The position numbers and the translations under genes were made by a program. A DNA stretch of 64,000 nt from Saprospiraceae bacterium (GTDB lineage: Bacteria > Bacteroidota > Bacteroidia > Chitinophagales > Saprospiraceae): the NCBI GenBank assembly GCA_016714985.1, contig JADKBS010000001.1:453001-517000 (forward strand), written 5' to 3'. Shown here piece by piece: positions 8,669 through 16,907 of this stretch (the stretch's first letter is position 1; every line of letters starts with the position of its first letter). Below the pieces are notes generated by a model that saw only the letters and a list, made by a program, of their open reading frames with translations, did no database searches and was not told the DNA's origin.

Positions 8669-9035
8669 ATTTCAACTTATCCAGCAATTCCGAAAGCTCG
8701 TCCTTGTCTAATTTCTCCTCCTTCACGAGGAAGGACACGAGACTGCTCATCGAGCCTTCAAAATAGTCGGTCACGAGGCGGTTCAGGGTTGTCTTTGTGT
8801 AGTCTTCTTTTGTGATGATGGGGAAGTACTCGTGGGTGCGTCCATAAGCCTTGTGCGACACAAAGCCCTTTTCCTCTAAGATGCGCACGATGCTCGACAC
8901 GGAGCTTTGCGGCACCGATTTTCCTTTCAGCGCCTCGTAGTGCGGCATTACGTCGCTCACGAGGCAGCGCCCCAGCCGCCAAATGATGTGCATTACTTCC
9001 TCTTCTGCCTTCGTCAATGGTGTCATTTTATCCAT
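8667..9035 (-). CDS. BlaI/MecI/CopY-family transcriptional repressor
   Basis: A 122-residue winged-helix protein. LTKAEEEVMHIIWRLGRCLV is followed by the recognition region SVPQSSVSSIVRILEEKGFV and the wing YGRTHEYFPIITKEDY; the C-terminal helices (LVSFLVKEEKLDKDELSELL) mediate dimerisation. In this family the partner BlaR1 protease triggers cleavage of the repressor. The gene precedes the BlaR1-like gene on the same strand. It probably controls its own operon, since a promoter and a candidate palindrome lie just upstream. Other targets are unknown. Confidence 0.9.
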   Translation of the reverse strand: MDKMTPLTKAEEEVMHIIWRLGRCLVSDVMPHYEALKGKSVPQSSVSSIVRILEEKGFVSHKAYGRTHEYFPIITKEDYTKTTLNRLVTDYFEGSMSSLVSFLVKEEKLDKDELSELLDKLK

Positions 9036-9052
9036 GTTTTAATGCGTTGCGA

Positions 9053-9083
9053 CAAAGGTATTTCTAAAAATTTAGCTGTGCAA
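9053..9083 (-). promoter_or_regulatory. Promoter of the blaI-blaR1 pair
   Basis: On the minus strand TTG (9081-9083), a 20-base spacer and TACCTTTG (9053-9060) match the Bacteroidota promoter. It ends 17 bases before the blaI ATG. Confidence 0.65.
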
Positions 9084-9100
9084 CTATTTTTTAAGTTTTT

Positions 9101-9118
9101 TGACGTAAAATTACGTTA
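9101..9118. promoter_or_regulatory. Candidate BlaI-type operator palindrome
   Basis: TGACGTAAAATTACGTTA is a near-perfect dyad (ACGT arms) just upstream of the -33 element of the blaI promoter. It does not match the best known staphylococcal BlaI box, so assignment rests on symmetry and position only. Confidence 0.35.
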
Positions 9119-9188
9119 TAAAAGATTTCACCTTAAAAAACCTGCCCAAAACGAATGGACAGGCTGCTCAATTCTTCAAAACAGATAT

Positions 9189-9242
9189 TTGGTCATTGGG
9201 GGCATTGCTAATGACCAATGACCTCAATGACCAATGACCAAC
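9189..9242. repeat. TGACCAA heptamer inverted repeat
   Basis: TTGGTCATTG at 9189-9198 is followed by AATGACC-type units on the other arm (9209-9242). The unit resembles the TTGGTCA heptanucleotide repeats known from filamentous cyanobacteria. Confidence 0.6.
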
Positions 9243-9243
9243 C

Positions 9244-10338
9244 TCAAACGGGCCTCAAGACCGTCAGCACCGTACAAAGGCCAATGGCACGGATGGAGGG
9301 CACTTCCGTCCCGCCGTCAAGCTGGTGGCTGGTTTTCAGAAAAGTCCATTGGAAATCATCCAGCGTCAAGCCCAAGTCCCGCAGCGCTGTGAGCAATTCG
9401 GGTTGTTGGGTGAGCCAAGTACGTTGCTCCCGCCATTTTTCGAGGTCGGGGAGGGGCTGTCCATCAGGGTAGGCCACTACCCAGACGATGGGCAAGTCAA
9501 ACTCGTGGCTGTAAGGTTCGGCGCTTTGACTGGAAACCGTCCGGGCCAGGGCGGCTTGCCAGTCCAATTGCGCATCGGGATAGGATTTTTGCAGCCGCTG
9601 GGCCAGCATGGCATTTTTGGGGCGGTAGGTCTTGGGATAAAAAGCATACCAAGGCTCCAGCAGTTCACGGCGGCAACTGACCACCTGCCCTGCCTTTTTT
9701 GAAGAAGAATAAAGGATGAAATAGGGCGACGAAACCATTTGCGGCAGCTCGCCGCCAGCGCCCAGCGCATGTTGCAGGGCATGCAGCAGTTGGGTGTCCC
9801 GACCAATGCCGCAGCTCTCCACATGGAATTCCGTGCAGGCATCGGCCACCCGGTCGGGCAAGGGCAGCAAGGCCTTCTTGTCCACGGCCTCGGCTAATGC
9901 GGCAACCGTCGTGCGCTTGCCACCGGGCAGTACGGGCACCGATAGGCCATTCCATTCATTGCCATGCGCCACTAGGTTCACCTGCCCCCAGGGAACACCG
10001 CTCTTGGCTTGATGGGCCATCAGGTAGTCCCGCATTTCCAGCAACGAATGGCATTCCGTCACGACAAACTCCGTCCGCTCAGCTGGGTCGTTTTGGTAGA
10101 AAACCGTGGCCTCGGCGTAATAGGCATTGGTGCTATCCTCGTCCTCGCCAAGGATAAAGGTGATGCTGGGGCGCTCATCGGCTGGGGCATCTATTTTTGG
10201 TTTTTTTGGGGTAAAAAAATCGGAGGCAGCGTGACCAAGGGTAGCGGTGTCCCACCCCAAAGCATCGGCCAGTGCGTAGCCTAGCAGGCCAACGCCAGTG
10301 AGGATGAACAACCAAGGAATGATGATGAAGCGCTTCAT
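9244..10338 (-). CDS. Exported protein of unknown function
   Basis: The start chosen is ATG 10338, which gives a signal-anchor (MKRFIIIPWLFILTGVGLLG); the frame runs 21 codons further upstream without a better start. The 364-residue product is not recognised. Visible landmarks are ITFILGEDEDSTNAYYAEAT, VNLVAHGNEWNGL (an alpha/beta strand-turn with AHG, reminiscent of peptidase C14/C25-like folds) and ESCGIGRDTQLLHALQ. The AHG and ESCG segments could be the His and Cys regions of a caspase-like fold, but this is only a guess. It lies between the VIT-vWA gene and blaI on the same strand. Confidence 0.6.
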   Translation of the reverse strand: MKRFIIIPWLFILTGVGLLGYALADALGWDTATLGHAASDFFTPKKPKIDAPADERPSITFILGEDEDSTNAYYAEATVFYQNDPAERTEFVVTECHSLLEMRDYLMAHQAKSGVPWGQVNLVAHGNEWNGLSVPVLPGGKRTTVAALAEAVDKKALLPLPDRVADACTEFHVESCGIGRDTQLLHALQHALGAGGELPQMVSSPYFILYSSSKKAGQVVSCRRELLEPWYAFYPKTYRPKNAMLAQRLQKSYPDAQLDWQAALARTVSSQSAEPYSHEFDLPIVWVVAYPDGQPLPDLEKWREQRTWLTQQPELLTALRDLGLTLDDFQWTFLKTSHQLDGGTEVPSIRAIGLCTVLTVLRPV

Positions 10339-10376
10339 TTTCAATTTTTCAAGAATGTGAAGGATTTTGGTGGCCA

Positions 10377-10493
10377 TAGTGAGGGCGTGACTCAAAGTCA
10401 CACCCTCACTAAAACTTCTCCATTGGTTTTTTGCGAAACGGTAGCAACCCGTTGTGATGAACTCCTCACAACCGTTTCACCCCAAAAAACACC
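10377..10493. repeat. Two successive hairpins overlapping the 3' end of the VIT-vWA gene
   Basis: A hairpin with arms 10377-10392 and 10396-10412 (TAGTGAGGGCGTGACT) is followed by a second pairing GGTTTTTTGCGAAACGGT (10425-10442) with 10471-10493. The outer arm of the second supplies the last codons of the VIT-vWA gene. Its GTTTTTTGGGGTGAAA side resembles arms of the elements at 4772 and 47511. Confidence 0.55.
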
Positions 10494-12484
10494 AGCGCAA
10501 GCCCAACCACCAACAGCACAGCGTGCAGCATTTTTTTACCAAAACCACCACTTTGAACGCCCCTCAGCACGATGCCCTCGATGGCGGGTGAAAACCCAAT
10601 GGCGCTATCTTCAACCCCTTCCGGCATTGGCAAGGGTTGCTTCACTTCCTTCAGCTTACCCTTGGCATTTTCCACGATTTCCCGGTCAACGGCAACAAAG
10701 GAGGTATAAGCCGTCATCAGGGTGTATTTAAGGCCGAGGTTGGTGACTTCCTTTACCCTTTCATCGCTTGGTTCGAGGCGGTTGTAGTCGTCGAGCAGGC
10801 GGATGCGCTCCCGTGCCCAGAGGTAACGAAGGGCGGTGTTGCGGGCATCGGGCTTGGCTTTGTTTACGGCCAAGCTGGTTTTGAATTTCTTCTTGCCACT
10901 GTGGCCCGTCAGCGTGATTTTGCCCTTCGCTTCACCTTTGTATTTGCCAAAAATGATGACGGGCCGCTCGGCCAATACATCGGGGATGCTGGCTGGCTCC
11001 ACGTCATAGGCATCGAAGCCATCAAAGCTGGCCTTTACCCTCGTCAGCACGGGCGACTGGATGTACTTGCGGAACCGTTCGGCTGCAGTGGCTGCCTCTT
11101 CCGGTTTGGTGATGATGGCGGGTTCGCCCTGCCCAACGTGCGCCAAGCCTTCGACCAGGTGATTATTCACCGAACTTCCAATGCCAAAGGCAAACAGGTT
11201 CGCATCGTCCAAATGGTTGCGGATGAGGTCGAAAGCCGCTTTTTCCAAACCAATAAAACCGTCGGTGACCACGACCATGGAGCGGGAAACGCCCTCTTCG
11301 TCCCTTGCCAAGTCTAGTGCACGTTGCAAGGCGGGCAAAAGTTCGGTGCCGCCGCCGCCCTGTTGGCTGTCGATAAAGCCGATGCCCTGTTCGATATTGG
11401 CCGCCGTGGCCGTTACCGATTTCTCGGAAAATAAGGCGGAAGTGCCCGCAAAAAGCATCACGTTGAACTTGTCAGTGGGGCGCAGGCCCGTCAGCAGGTT
11501 ACGCATCAATTTCTTGGAAACCTCTAGTGGGAACCCGTGCATGGAGCCAGAAACATCAACGATGAAAATGTATTCCCTCGGCGGTATCTCGTCCACGGAA
11601 ACCCGCTTGGGGGGCTGGGCCATGTACAGGAAGTATTTATCACCGCCTATTTCATAGAGCAAAAGGCCATCCTCGATTTCCCCGCCAGCGAGGCGGTATT
11701 TCAGGATGAAATCACGGTTGCCGCCTTGGCGCTCGACGGGGTCGAGGCTGACCTGTACTGTGTTGGTGCCCTCATATTTTAGCAGCATCTTGTGGCTGGT
11801 ACAGGTCACATCCTGCAGCGGCATGCCCGCCGATAGCCAAACTTTTAGGTCAAAGCTATTAGTTGGTTTCTCCTTGGCGTGGAGGTAGGGCATGGAGGCA
11901 AACTTGGCATTCGACTCCGAGCCGTTCGTGTATCTCGGCCCTACGACGGTGGGGTAAACGAATGCGTACTCGCCCTCGGTCGGCACAATCAGTTCCGTGT
12001 ATTTCAACTCGACCTGGATTTCGTCGCCGGGCTGCACGTTGGCCACGTTCATCTGGAAGACGTTGGGGCGCTCCTGCTCCAGCAACGAGGTGCGTTGGCC
12101 ATTGTTCTTTGCAGTTTCATAGGTCTGCCGTGCCTTTTCCCGTTCCTGTATCTCGGCGGTGATGGTGCGGGTTCCAACCCTCATTTTCATCCCATAAATG
12201 GCAGCCCGGCTGCTGGCCGGAAAAACGTAGATGGCCTCGATGGGGCACTCACCGTCGTTCCTATAGACTTGGGTGATGGTCACGTCGGCGATGACCCCAG
12301 CGATGTTCACAGCCGCCGAAGTTGATTTCAAGGGCAGTTGGTCAAGTTCCTTTCCTTCGCTTTTTACCATAAAATAAGGTGAAAGCGTACGGTCGGGGCC
12401 AGCTTCTTGGGCCAGTAGGCCTTTGGCAAAAAACAAGAGGAGGAATGCGATGCAAGTCTTGGATAATTGAGTGGTCTTTTTCAT
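10466..12484 (-). CDS. VIT and von Willebrand A domain protein
   Basis: A 672-residue exported protein with a signal peptide (~1-25), a VIT domain (~35-165: VTITQVYRNDGECPIEAIYVFP and ERPNVFQMNVANVQPGDEI), then a vWA domain (~303-475) with the metal-ion-dependent adhesion site D310-V-S-G-S314. It ends in a membrane helix with a basic tail (last ~20 residues). This order is that of inter-alpha-trypsin-inhibitor-like bacterial proteins. A role in cell-surface protein binding is likely but the ligand is unknown. No sortase gene is nearby. The downstream exported protein may be co-transcribed. Confidence 0.85.
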   Translation of the reverse strand: MKKTTQLSKTCIAFLLLFFAKGLLAQEAGPDRTLSPYFMVKSEGKELDQLPLKSTSAAVNIAGVIADVTITQVYRNDGECPIEAIYVFPASSRAAIYGMKMRVGTRTITAEIQEREKARQTYETAKNNGQRTSLLEQERPNVFQMNVANVQPGDEIQVELKYTELIVPTEGEYAFVYPTVVGPRYTNGSESNAKFASMPYLHAKEKPTNSFDLKVWLSAGMPLQDVTCTSHKMLLKYEGTNTVQVSLDPVERQGGNRDFILKYRLAGGEIEDGLLLYEIGGDKYFLYMAQPPKRVSVDEIPPREYIFIVDVSGSMHGFPLEVSKKLMRNLLTGLRPTDKFNVMLFAGTSALFSEKSVTATAANIEQGIGFIDSQQGGGGTELLPALQRALDLARDEEGVSRSMVVVTDGFIGLEKAAFDLIRNHLDDANLFAFGIGSSVNNHLVEGLAHVGQGEPAIITKPEEAATAAERFRKYIQSPVLTRVKASFDGFDAYDVEPASIPDVLAERPVIIFGKYKGEAKGKITLTGHSGKKKFKTSLAVNKAKPDARNTALRYLWARERIRLLDDYNRLEPSDERVKEVTNLGLKYTLMTAYTSFVAVDREIVENAKGKLKEVKQPLPMPEGVEDSAIGFSPAIEGIVLRGVQSGGFGKKMLHAVLLVVGLALVFFGVKRL

Positions 12485-12680
12485 TTTGCTGTTATTGATT
12501 TAGTTGACCGGAAGGGTGGAACTTCTCCCGTTTCGGGCAGCAAGATGTGGGCAGCCATCGGGCGGAGGCGAGCAGGTATTAGCAAGCGTAGGCAGGTGGT
12601 GATTATGCGTGTTTGGAATTGAGTATCCGTGTTGTGATCTCACCCCATCGCTTCACAGCGAATTTTCGCAGCGTTTCCCC

Positions 12681-12688
12681 TACCTTTG
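12681..12688 (+). promoter_or_regulatory. TACCTTTG -7 box five bases before an ATG
   Basis: An exact TAnnTTTG match, five bases before the start of the XRE regulator gene. Transcription from it would give a nearly leaderless mRNA. The -33 element is weak. Confidence 0.5.
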
Positions 12689-12693
12689 TGGGC

Positions 12694-14184
12694 ATGAGCC
12701 AGAAGTCAACCAACGAGCGCATCATATTTGGCTTGAAAATCAAGCAGTTGCGACAATCCCGTGGCCTGAATTTCGCTGATTTTGCGAAGCAAACCGGCAT
12801 GTCCATCTCGTACCTGAACGAAATCGAGAAGGGCAAGAAATTTCCGAAGGAAGACAAAATCGGGATGCTGGCCAATGCGCTCGGCGTGGAGCCTGCGGAA
12901 CTCACGTCGCTCGACCTCGGCAAAAACCTGACGCCCGTTGCCGAACTGCTCAGCTCCAACTTCCTCAACGAACTGCCGCTCGACCTCTTCGATATAGACC
13001 TCGCCAAGGTGGTCGAAATCATCGCCAATGCGCCGCTGAAGGTAGGGGCGTTCATTTCCACGCTGGTGGAACTTTCCCGCAACTACGCCCTTGCCGAGGA
13101 GAATTTCTACTTCGGTGCCCTGCGCTCCTACTTGGAGTTGAACAACAATTATTTCGAAGAAATAGAACAAGCTGCCGCCGATTTTGCGGAGCGGAACAAA
13201 CTGCCCATCGGCAGCCTCGTGCCCGTAGAGGCATTGGCCCGCATCCTTGAAAAAAGGTACGGCTACACCATCGTCGAGAACGGGCTGACCCCTTACCCCG
13301 AACTGGCGGACATCCGCTCGGTATATGTGCCCAAGTCGAAAAAGCTGCTGCTCAACGCCAAGCTGAACGATATGCAGAAGGCATTTCAGTTCGGTAAAGA
13401 ATTGGGTTTCAACTACTTAGGATTGAAGGAGCGGGCCAACACGGCGGCCTTGCAGCGGGTCAAATCTTTTGAAGAGGTGTTGAGCCATTTCAAGGCAGGC
13501 TATTTCTCGGCGGCGCTCCTGCTCAACCGGGAGGCGTTCAACCAGGACATGGAGGCGTTTTTCCAGCAACCCCGCTGGGACGGCGAGTTTTTCCTCGGTT
13601 TGCTGCGCAAATACCAGGCATCGCCGGAGATGCTCTTCCAGCGCATGACCAACGTGCTGCCGCAATTTTTTGGCTTGGACAAGCTGTTCCTGCTCCGTTT
13701 CATACAGACCCCGGCCAAGGGCCAGTTCAAGATGGACAAGGAACTCCACCTCAACCGCCGCCACCAACCGCACGGCAACTCGCTCAATGAGCACTACTGC
13801 CGCCGCTGGCTCGCCGTTTCGCTGCTCGGCGACCTGAGCGAGATGCAGCAGGCCGGGAAGTTCACTGGGGCGCTGGTCGGGGCACAGCGCAGCCGCTACC
13901 ACGACTCCAAGGACGAGTACCTCTGCTTCACCATCGCAAGGCCCGCCTACCCCTCCCCCGACCAGAATGTGAGCATCACCGTGGGCATCCTTTTGGATGG
14001 AGCATTGCGGCGCAAGGTCAAATTCCTCGACGACCCCGCCATTTCCCGCAAGGAGGTGAACACGACCTGCGAGCGCTGCCCGATTAAGGACTGTGCCGAA
14101 CGTGCTGCCCCACCGACCATCGTGGAAGCAAAGGAAAAGCGGAAGAAGATGCAGAAGGTGTTGAAAGAGTTGGAAGAGGTATAA
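12694..14184 (+). CDS. XRE-family regulator with degenerate ImmA/IrrE-like and DUF2083 domains
   Basis: The start is ATG 12694 (MSQKSTNER), directly behind a promoter box; the frame is open upstream. Residues ~10-66 form a Cro/C1 helix-turn-helix (GLKIKQLRQSRGLNFADFAK, ISYLNEIEKGKKFPKEDKI). The rest resembles short-chain fatty-acyl-CoA-type regulators such as RamB or ScfR: an ImmA/IrrE-like central region and a C-terminal domain with clustered cysteines (CERCPIKDC). The HExxH expected in an active metallopeptidase is replaced by a FGKELGF-like segment, so peptidase activity is doubtful. It may control acetate or propionate metabolism, as relatives do; no such genes are adjacent. Confidence 0.8.
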   Translation: MSQKSTNERIIFGLKIKQLRQSRGLNFADFAKQTGMSISYLNEIEKGKKFPKEDKIGMLANALGVEPAELTSLDLGKNLTPVAELLSSNFLNELPLDLFDIDLAKVVEIIANAPLKVGAFISTLVELSRNYALAEENFYFGALRSYLELNNNYFEEIEQAAADFAERNKLPIGSLVPVEALARILEKRYGYTIVENGLTPYPELADIRSVYVPKSKKLLLNAKLNDMQKAFQFGKELGFNYLGLKERANTAALQRVKSFEEVLSHFKAGYFSAALLLNREAFNQDMEAFFQQPRWDGEFFLGLLRKYQASPEMLFQRMTNVLPQFFGLDKLFLLRFIQTPAKGQFKMDKELHLNRRHQPHGNSLNEHYCRRWLAVSLLGDLSEMQQAGKFTGALVGAQRSRYHDSKDEYLCFTIARPAYPSPDQNVSITVGILLDGALRRKVKFLDDPAISRKEVNTTCERCPIKDCAERAAPPTIVEAKEKRKKMQKVLKELEEV

Positions 14185-14186
14185 AA

Positions 14187-14335
14187 GAGTTTCGAGTTGC
14201 TAGTTACTAGTTTCGAGTTTGAAGCAGTCCCTAATCGTAACTCGTAACTCGTAGCTCGTAACCAGCGGTATGTGAGGGGCAGTTTTGTGCTTGAGGCAGA
14301 CCCTACTCGAAACTCGTAGCTCGTGACTCGCTGCT
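14187..14335. repeat. GAGTTTC/GAGTTAC heptamer array with inverted arms
   Basis: Units of the type GAGTTTC, TAGTTAC, CGTAACT and CGTAGCT run in both orientations over ~150 bases. The array overlaps the last codons of the O-antigen ligase-like gene, which end ESRATSFE from repeat sequence. Confidence 0.65.
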
Positions 14336-15661
14336 ATTTGATAGGAAATTCAAGCCGACCAATAGGAAGAAAAGATAGAGCGAGACTCCGAAATTGTTCT
14401 CAATTGTATTTTCCACAAAAAAGGAGGAGAAAATGACGGCGTGCAACGCCAAGAAGAGGGGGTTTCGCCAGTTTTTTCGATAAAAAAGCGGGAAGAAAAA
14501 GGTTACGATGAACACCGCCAGCCCGACCAGCCCAGTGCCAGCGAAAATGGTCACGAGTTGGTTATGGGGCATTTTGAGTTTGTAGTTGCCGACCAAGCCC
14601 GTTTCGTAGCGGCGATTCACTTCTTGTTTCAAATCACCCGCACCAACGCCGAGCAGCAGGTGGTCCTGCCCAATGTCCAGCCCAACTTTCATGGAAGCGA
14701 ATCGCTCCGAGTCGGGGTAGTCCGAGCCGATGCCTTGACGAAACTGGAGGTAGTCCCAACGGGCGTAGTCCACCTTGGCCTTGAAGCTGGGAACGGCGAA
14801 ATAGGCGATAATTGGCAAAACTACCACCCCAGCGATGCCCGCCAAGCCGAGCAGGTAGCGTTTTTTTACCAAAACAAACCATGCGCCGAGCGCCAGCAAG
14901 GCGATGTACAGCGACACCAGACCGCTTCGCACGGAAAGGACGTGGATGAAGGCGAAGAGGAAGAGGGTCAGGACGGCGATTAGGGGATTGCGGATTGCGG
15001 ATTGCGGATTGCGGATTAGGTTCCTTACGGGAATGACAAAATGCGGATTGGGGGGGGCGGTATTGCCTTCGTTGTTTTTCAAATTAAAATTATCAACCCA
15101 TAGTGCCCCGCCGCCAAGGATGGCTAGGGCGAGCATGAGGCTGAAACGGATATGGTTGCTGGGGGTAGGCAGATGGCCGCCACGGCCGAGGTCGGCCATC
15201 ACGGTGTCATAATTTGCGATGAAATTGACCAGTACATAGGCACTGATGATGGACATGATGACCAACAGGAAGTATAATATGGTATAGACCTCCCGTTTGC
15301 GAAGCGGCGGCATGGAGGCGAAGGCGAAGGGCAGTACGAGGAAGGGCAGCTTGATACGCAGCCGCTCCAGGGTATAACCCAAGTCATTCGACCAAATCCA
15401 CGAAACCAAGACAAGCAAAAAAGGGATGGAAACGGCCAGCCAAGCCTGGTATTTGCGGTAGTTTTTGAAGTTTTCCCGCAAGCTGTCCCGCAGCGTCAGC
15501 CGGACGCTCGGCCCTTCAATCTTCAACTGGAACAAGGCCAACAGCAGCAGTGCTATCATCGAAACGGACAGCACGAACTCCGCCGACAGCACCATGCTCA
15601 CCAACCAGATGAAGAGGAAGGTGACGGCTTGTGCCTTGTAGGATTGGAGGAAGGTTTGCAA
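14303..15661 (-). CDS. O-antigen ligase family membrane protein (WaaL/Wzy_C type) with repeat-derived insert
   Basis: A 452-residue polytopic protein with about 11-12 hydrophobic segments. The long periplasmic loop contains PSNHIRFSLMLALAILGGG and a later H-N-Q (MPHNQLVTIFAGTGLVG) typical of O-antigen ligase/polymerase proteins, which join or extend surface polysaccharide at the inner membrane. A 7-bp array (14986-15017) sits in frame and encodes RNPQSAIRNP in a loop, so it is tolerated. Both gene ends lie in repeat arrays: the start near 15660, the stop within the GAGTTTC array. No polysaccharide gene cluster is visible around it. Confidence 0.85.
   Translation of the reverse strand: MQTFLQSYKAQAVTFLFIWLVSMVLSAEFVLSVSMIALLLLALFQLKIEGPSVRLTLRDSLRENFKNYRKYQAWLAVSIPFLLVLVSWIWSNDLGYTLERLRIKLPFLVLPFAFASMPPLRKREVYTILYFLLVIMSIISAYVLVNFIANYDTVMADLGRGGHLPTPSNHIRFSLMLALAILGGGALWVDNFNLKNNEGNTAPPNPHFVIPVRNLIRNPQSAIRNPLIAVLTLFLFAFIHVLSVRSGLVSLYIALLALGAWFVLVKKRYLLGLAGIAGVVVLPIIAYFAVPSFKAKVDYARWDYLQFRQGIGSDYPDSERFASMKVGLDIGQDHLLLGVGAGDLKQEVNRRYETGLVGNYKLKMPHNQLVTIFAGTGLVGLAVFIVTFFFPLFYRKNWRNPLFLALHAVIFSSFFVENTIENNFGVSLYLFFLLVGLNFLSNSSESRATSFE
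14986..15017. repeat. GGATTGC heptamer array inside the O-antigen ligase-like gene
   Basis: Four GGATTGC units plus a partial fifth. Read on the coding strand it gives RNPQSAIRNP in frame. The flanking bases (GGTTCC, GGGAATGACAAA) resemble those beside the array at 44580. Confidence 0.75.
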
Positions 15662-15840
15662 GATTAAGGATTGAAGGCGTGAAGGATTGAAGGATTGAAG
15701 CTTGGGCTGCTGCCTTGTATTTTATATTTTTTGAATAAACCAATCATTACTTTTGCGCCTTATTTTTGACTGGACTTGGCGAGAAAGGTAGTATCCCCGA
15801 TTCAATCCTTCTCGCCTTCAATCCTTCAATCCTTTATTCA
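15660..15840. repeat. GGATTGAA repeats as inverted arms between O-antigen ligase-like gene and pheS
   Basis: GGATTGAA/GGCGTGAA units at 15668-15700 are mirrored by TTCAATCC units at 15800-15832, 100 bases apart. The right arm ends just before the pheS ATG. Confidence 0.7.
15748..15755 (+). promoter_or_regulatory. Candidate pheS promoter box TACTTTTG
   Basis: An exact TAnnTTTG match 88 bases before the pheS start; a second, TATTTTTG, follows at 15761-15768. The upstream TTG spacing is shorter than usual. Confidence 0.45.
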
Positions 15841-15842
15841 AG

Positions 15843-16871
15843 ATGGATTCATTCGCAAATGTAAAACGCATTATTGAAGAAATAGCAGCGGCCAGCCCGA
15901 AGACGAAGGAAGAGCTGGAGCAGTTTCGCATCCAGTACCTTGGCTCGAAGAATGTCATTAAGCCGCTGATGGGCGAAATCCGCAACGTGCCGAACGAGCA
16001 AAAAAAGGAATATGGCCAGCTCGTGAACGAGGCCAAGGACGCCGCCGAGCGCAAATTTGCGGAGCTACAAGAGGCCCTCGAATCGGCCAACGACGACGCC
16101 AGTTTCGACCTGCTCGACCTCACCCGCCCCGGTGAGCCGCTCCCTATGGGCAGCCGCCACCCTATCGCCACGACGATGAACCGAATCGTGGGCATCTTCC
16201 AGCGCATGGGCTTTGCCATCGCCGAGGGGCCGGACATCGAGGACGACTGGCACAATTTCACCGCCATGAACACGCCCGAAGACCACCCCGCACGGGACAT
16301 GCAGGATACTTTCTACCTATTGAACAGCACGGAAATGCTGCTGCGCACCCACACCAGCCCCGTGCAGGCAAGAGTGATGACCTCGCAGAAGCCGCCCATC
16401 CGCATCATCGCACCGGGGCGGGTGTATCGCAACGAGACCATCAGCGCCCGCAGCCATGCGCAGTTCCACCAGATCGAGGGCCTGTACGTGGACGAGGGCG
16501 TGAGCTTCGCCGACCTGAAGCAGACGCTGATGTACTTCGCACAGGAGATGTTCGGAACGCCGAAAATCAGGTTGCGCCCCAGCTTCTTCCCCTTCACCGA
16601 GCCGAGCGCCGAGATGGACGTGTGGATTGGCATGGACAACGAAAAGAACTACCGACTGAGCAAGGGCACTGGCTGGCTCGAAATCCTCGGCTGCGGCATG
16701 GTGGATCCGCAGGTGCTCGAAAACTGTGGCATTGATTCCTCGAAATACAGCGGCTACGCTTTCGGCATGGGCATCGAGCGGCAGGCCATGCGGCTATATG
16801 ATATCCACGACATCAGGCTGTTTTTTGAGAACGATGTAAGGTTTTTGGGGCAGTTTGGGGCGGTGGTTTAG
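15843..16871 (+). CDS. pheS: Phenylalanine--tRNA ligase alpha subunit
   Basis: A 342-residue protein, the usual PheS length. An N-terminal coiled-coil tRNA-binding arm (~1-85) is followed by the class II catalytic domain: HPIATTMNRIVGIFQRMGF, the DTFYLL segment, motif 2 around RVYRNETISARSHAQFHQIEG, and motif 3 with GFGMGIERQAM-like FGMGIERQAMRLYDI. It charges tRNA-Phe as an (alpha-beta)2 enzyme; the beta subunit gene pheT is not in this window, as is common in Bacteroidota. The start follows the repeat arm ending at 15832. Confidence 0.95.
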   Translation: MDSFANVKRIIEEIAAASPKTKEELEQFRIQYLGSKNVIKPLMGEIRNVPNEQKKEYGQLVNEAKDAAERKFAELQEALESANDDASFDLLDLTRPGEPLPMGSRHPIATTMNRIVGIFQRMGFAIAEGPDIEDDWHNFTAMNTPEDHPARDMQDTFYLLNSTEMLLRTHTSPVQARVMTSQKPPIRIIAPGRVYRNETISARSHAQFHQIEGLYVDEGVSFADLKQTLMYFAQEMFGTPKIRLRPSFFPFTEPSAEMDVWIGMDNEKNYRLSKGTGWLEILGCGMVDPQVLENCGIDSSKYSGYAFGMGIERQAMRLYDIHDIRLFFENDVRFLGQFGAVV

Positions 16872-16882
16872 GCCGGTTTCTT

Positions 16883-16890
16883 TATCTTTG
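16883..16890 (+). promoter_or_regulatory. TATCTTTG -7 box upstream of the Uma2-like gene
   Basis: An exact TAnnTTTG match 17 bases before ATG 16908, located just after the pheS stop. The -33 element is not clear. Confidence 0.5.
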
Positions 16891-16907
16891 TTCAAACTTG
16901 ATTCGAA

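Noticed and set aside
14986..15017. Regularly spaced repeats as a CRISPR array
   Set aside because: Units are 7-8 bp and tandem, without unique spacers and without cas genes anywhere in the window.
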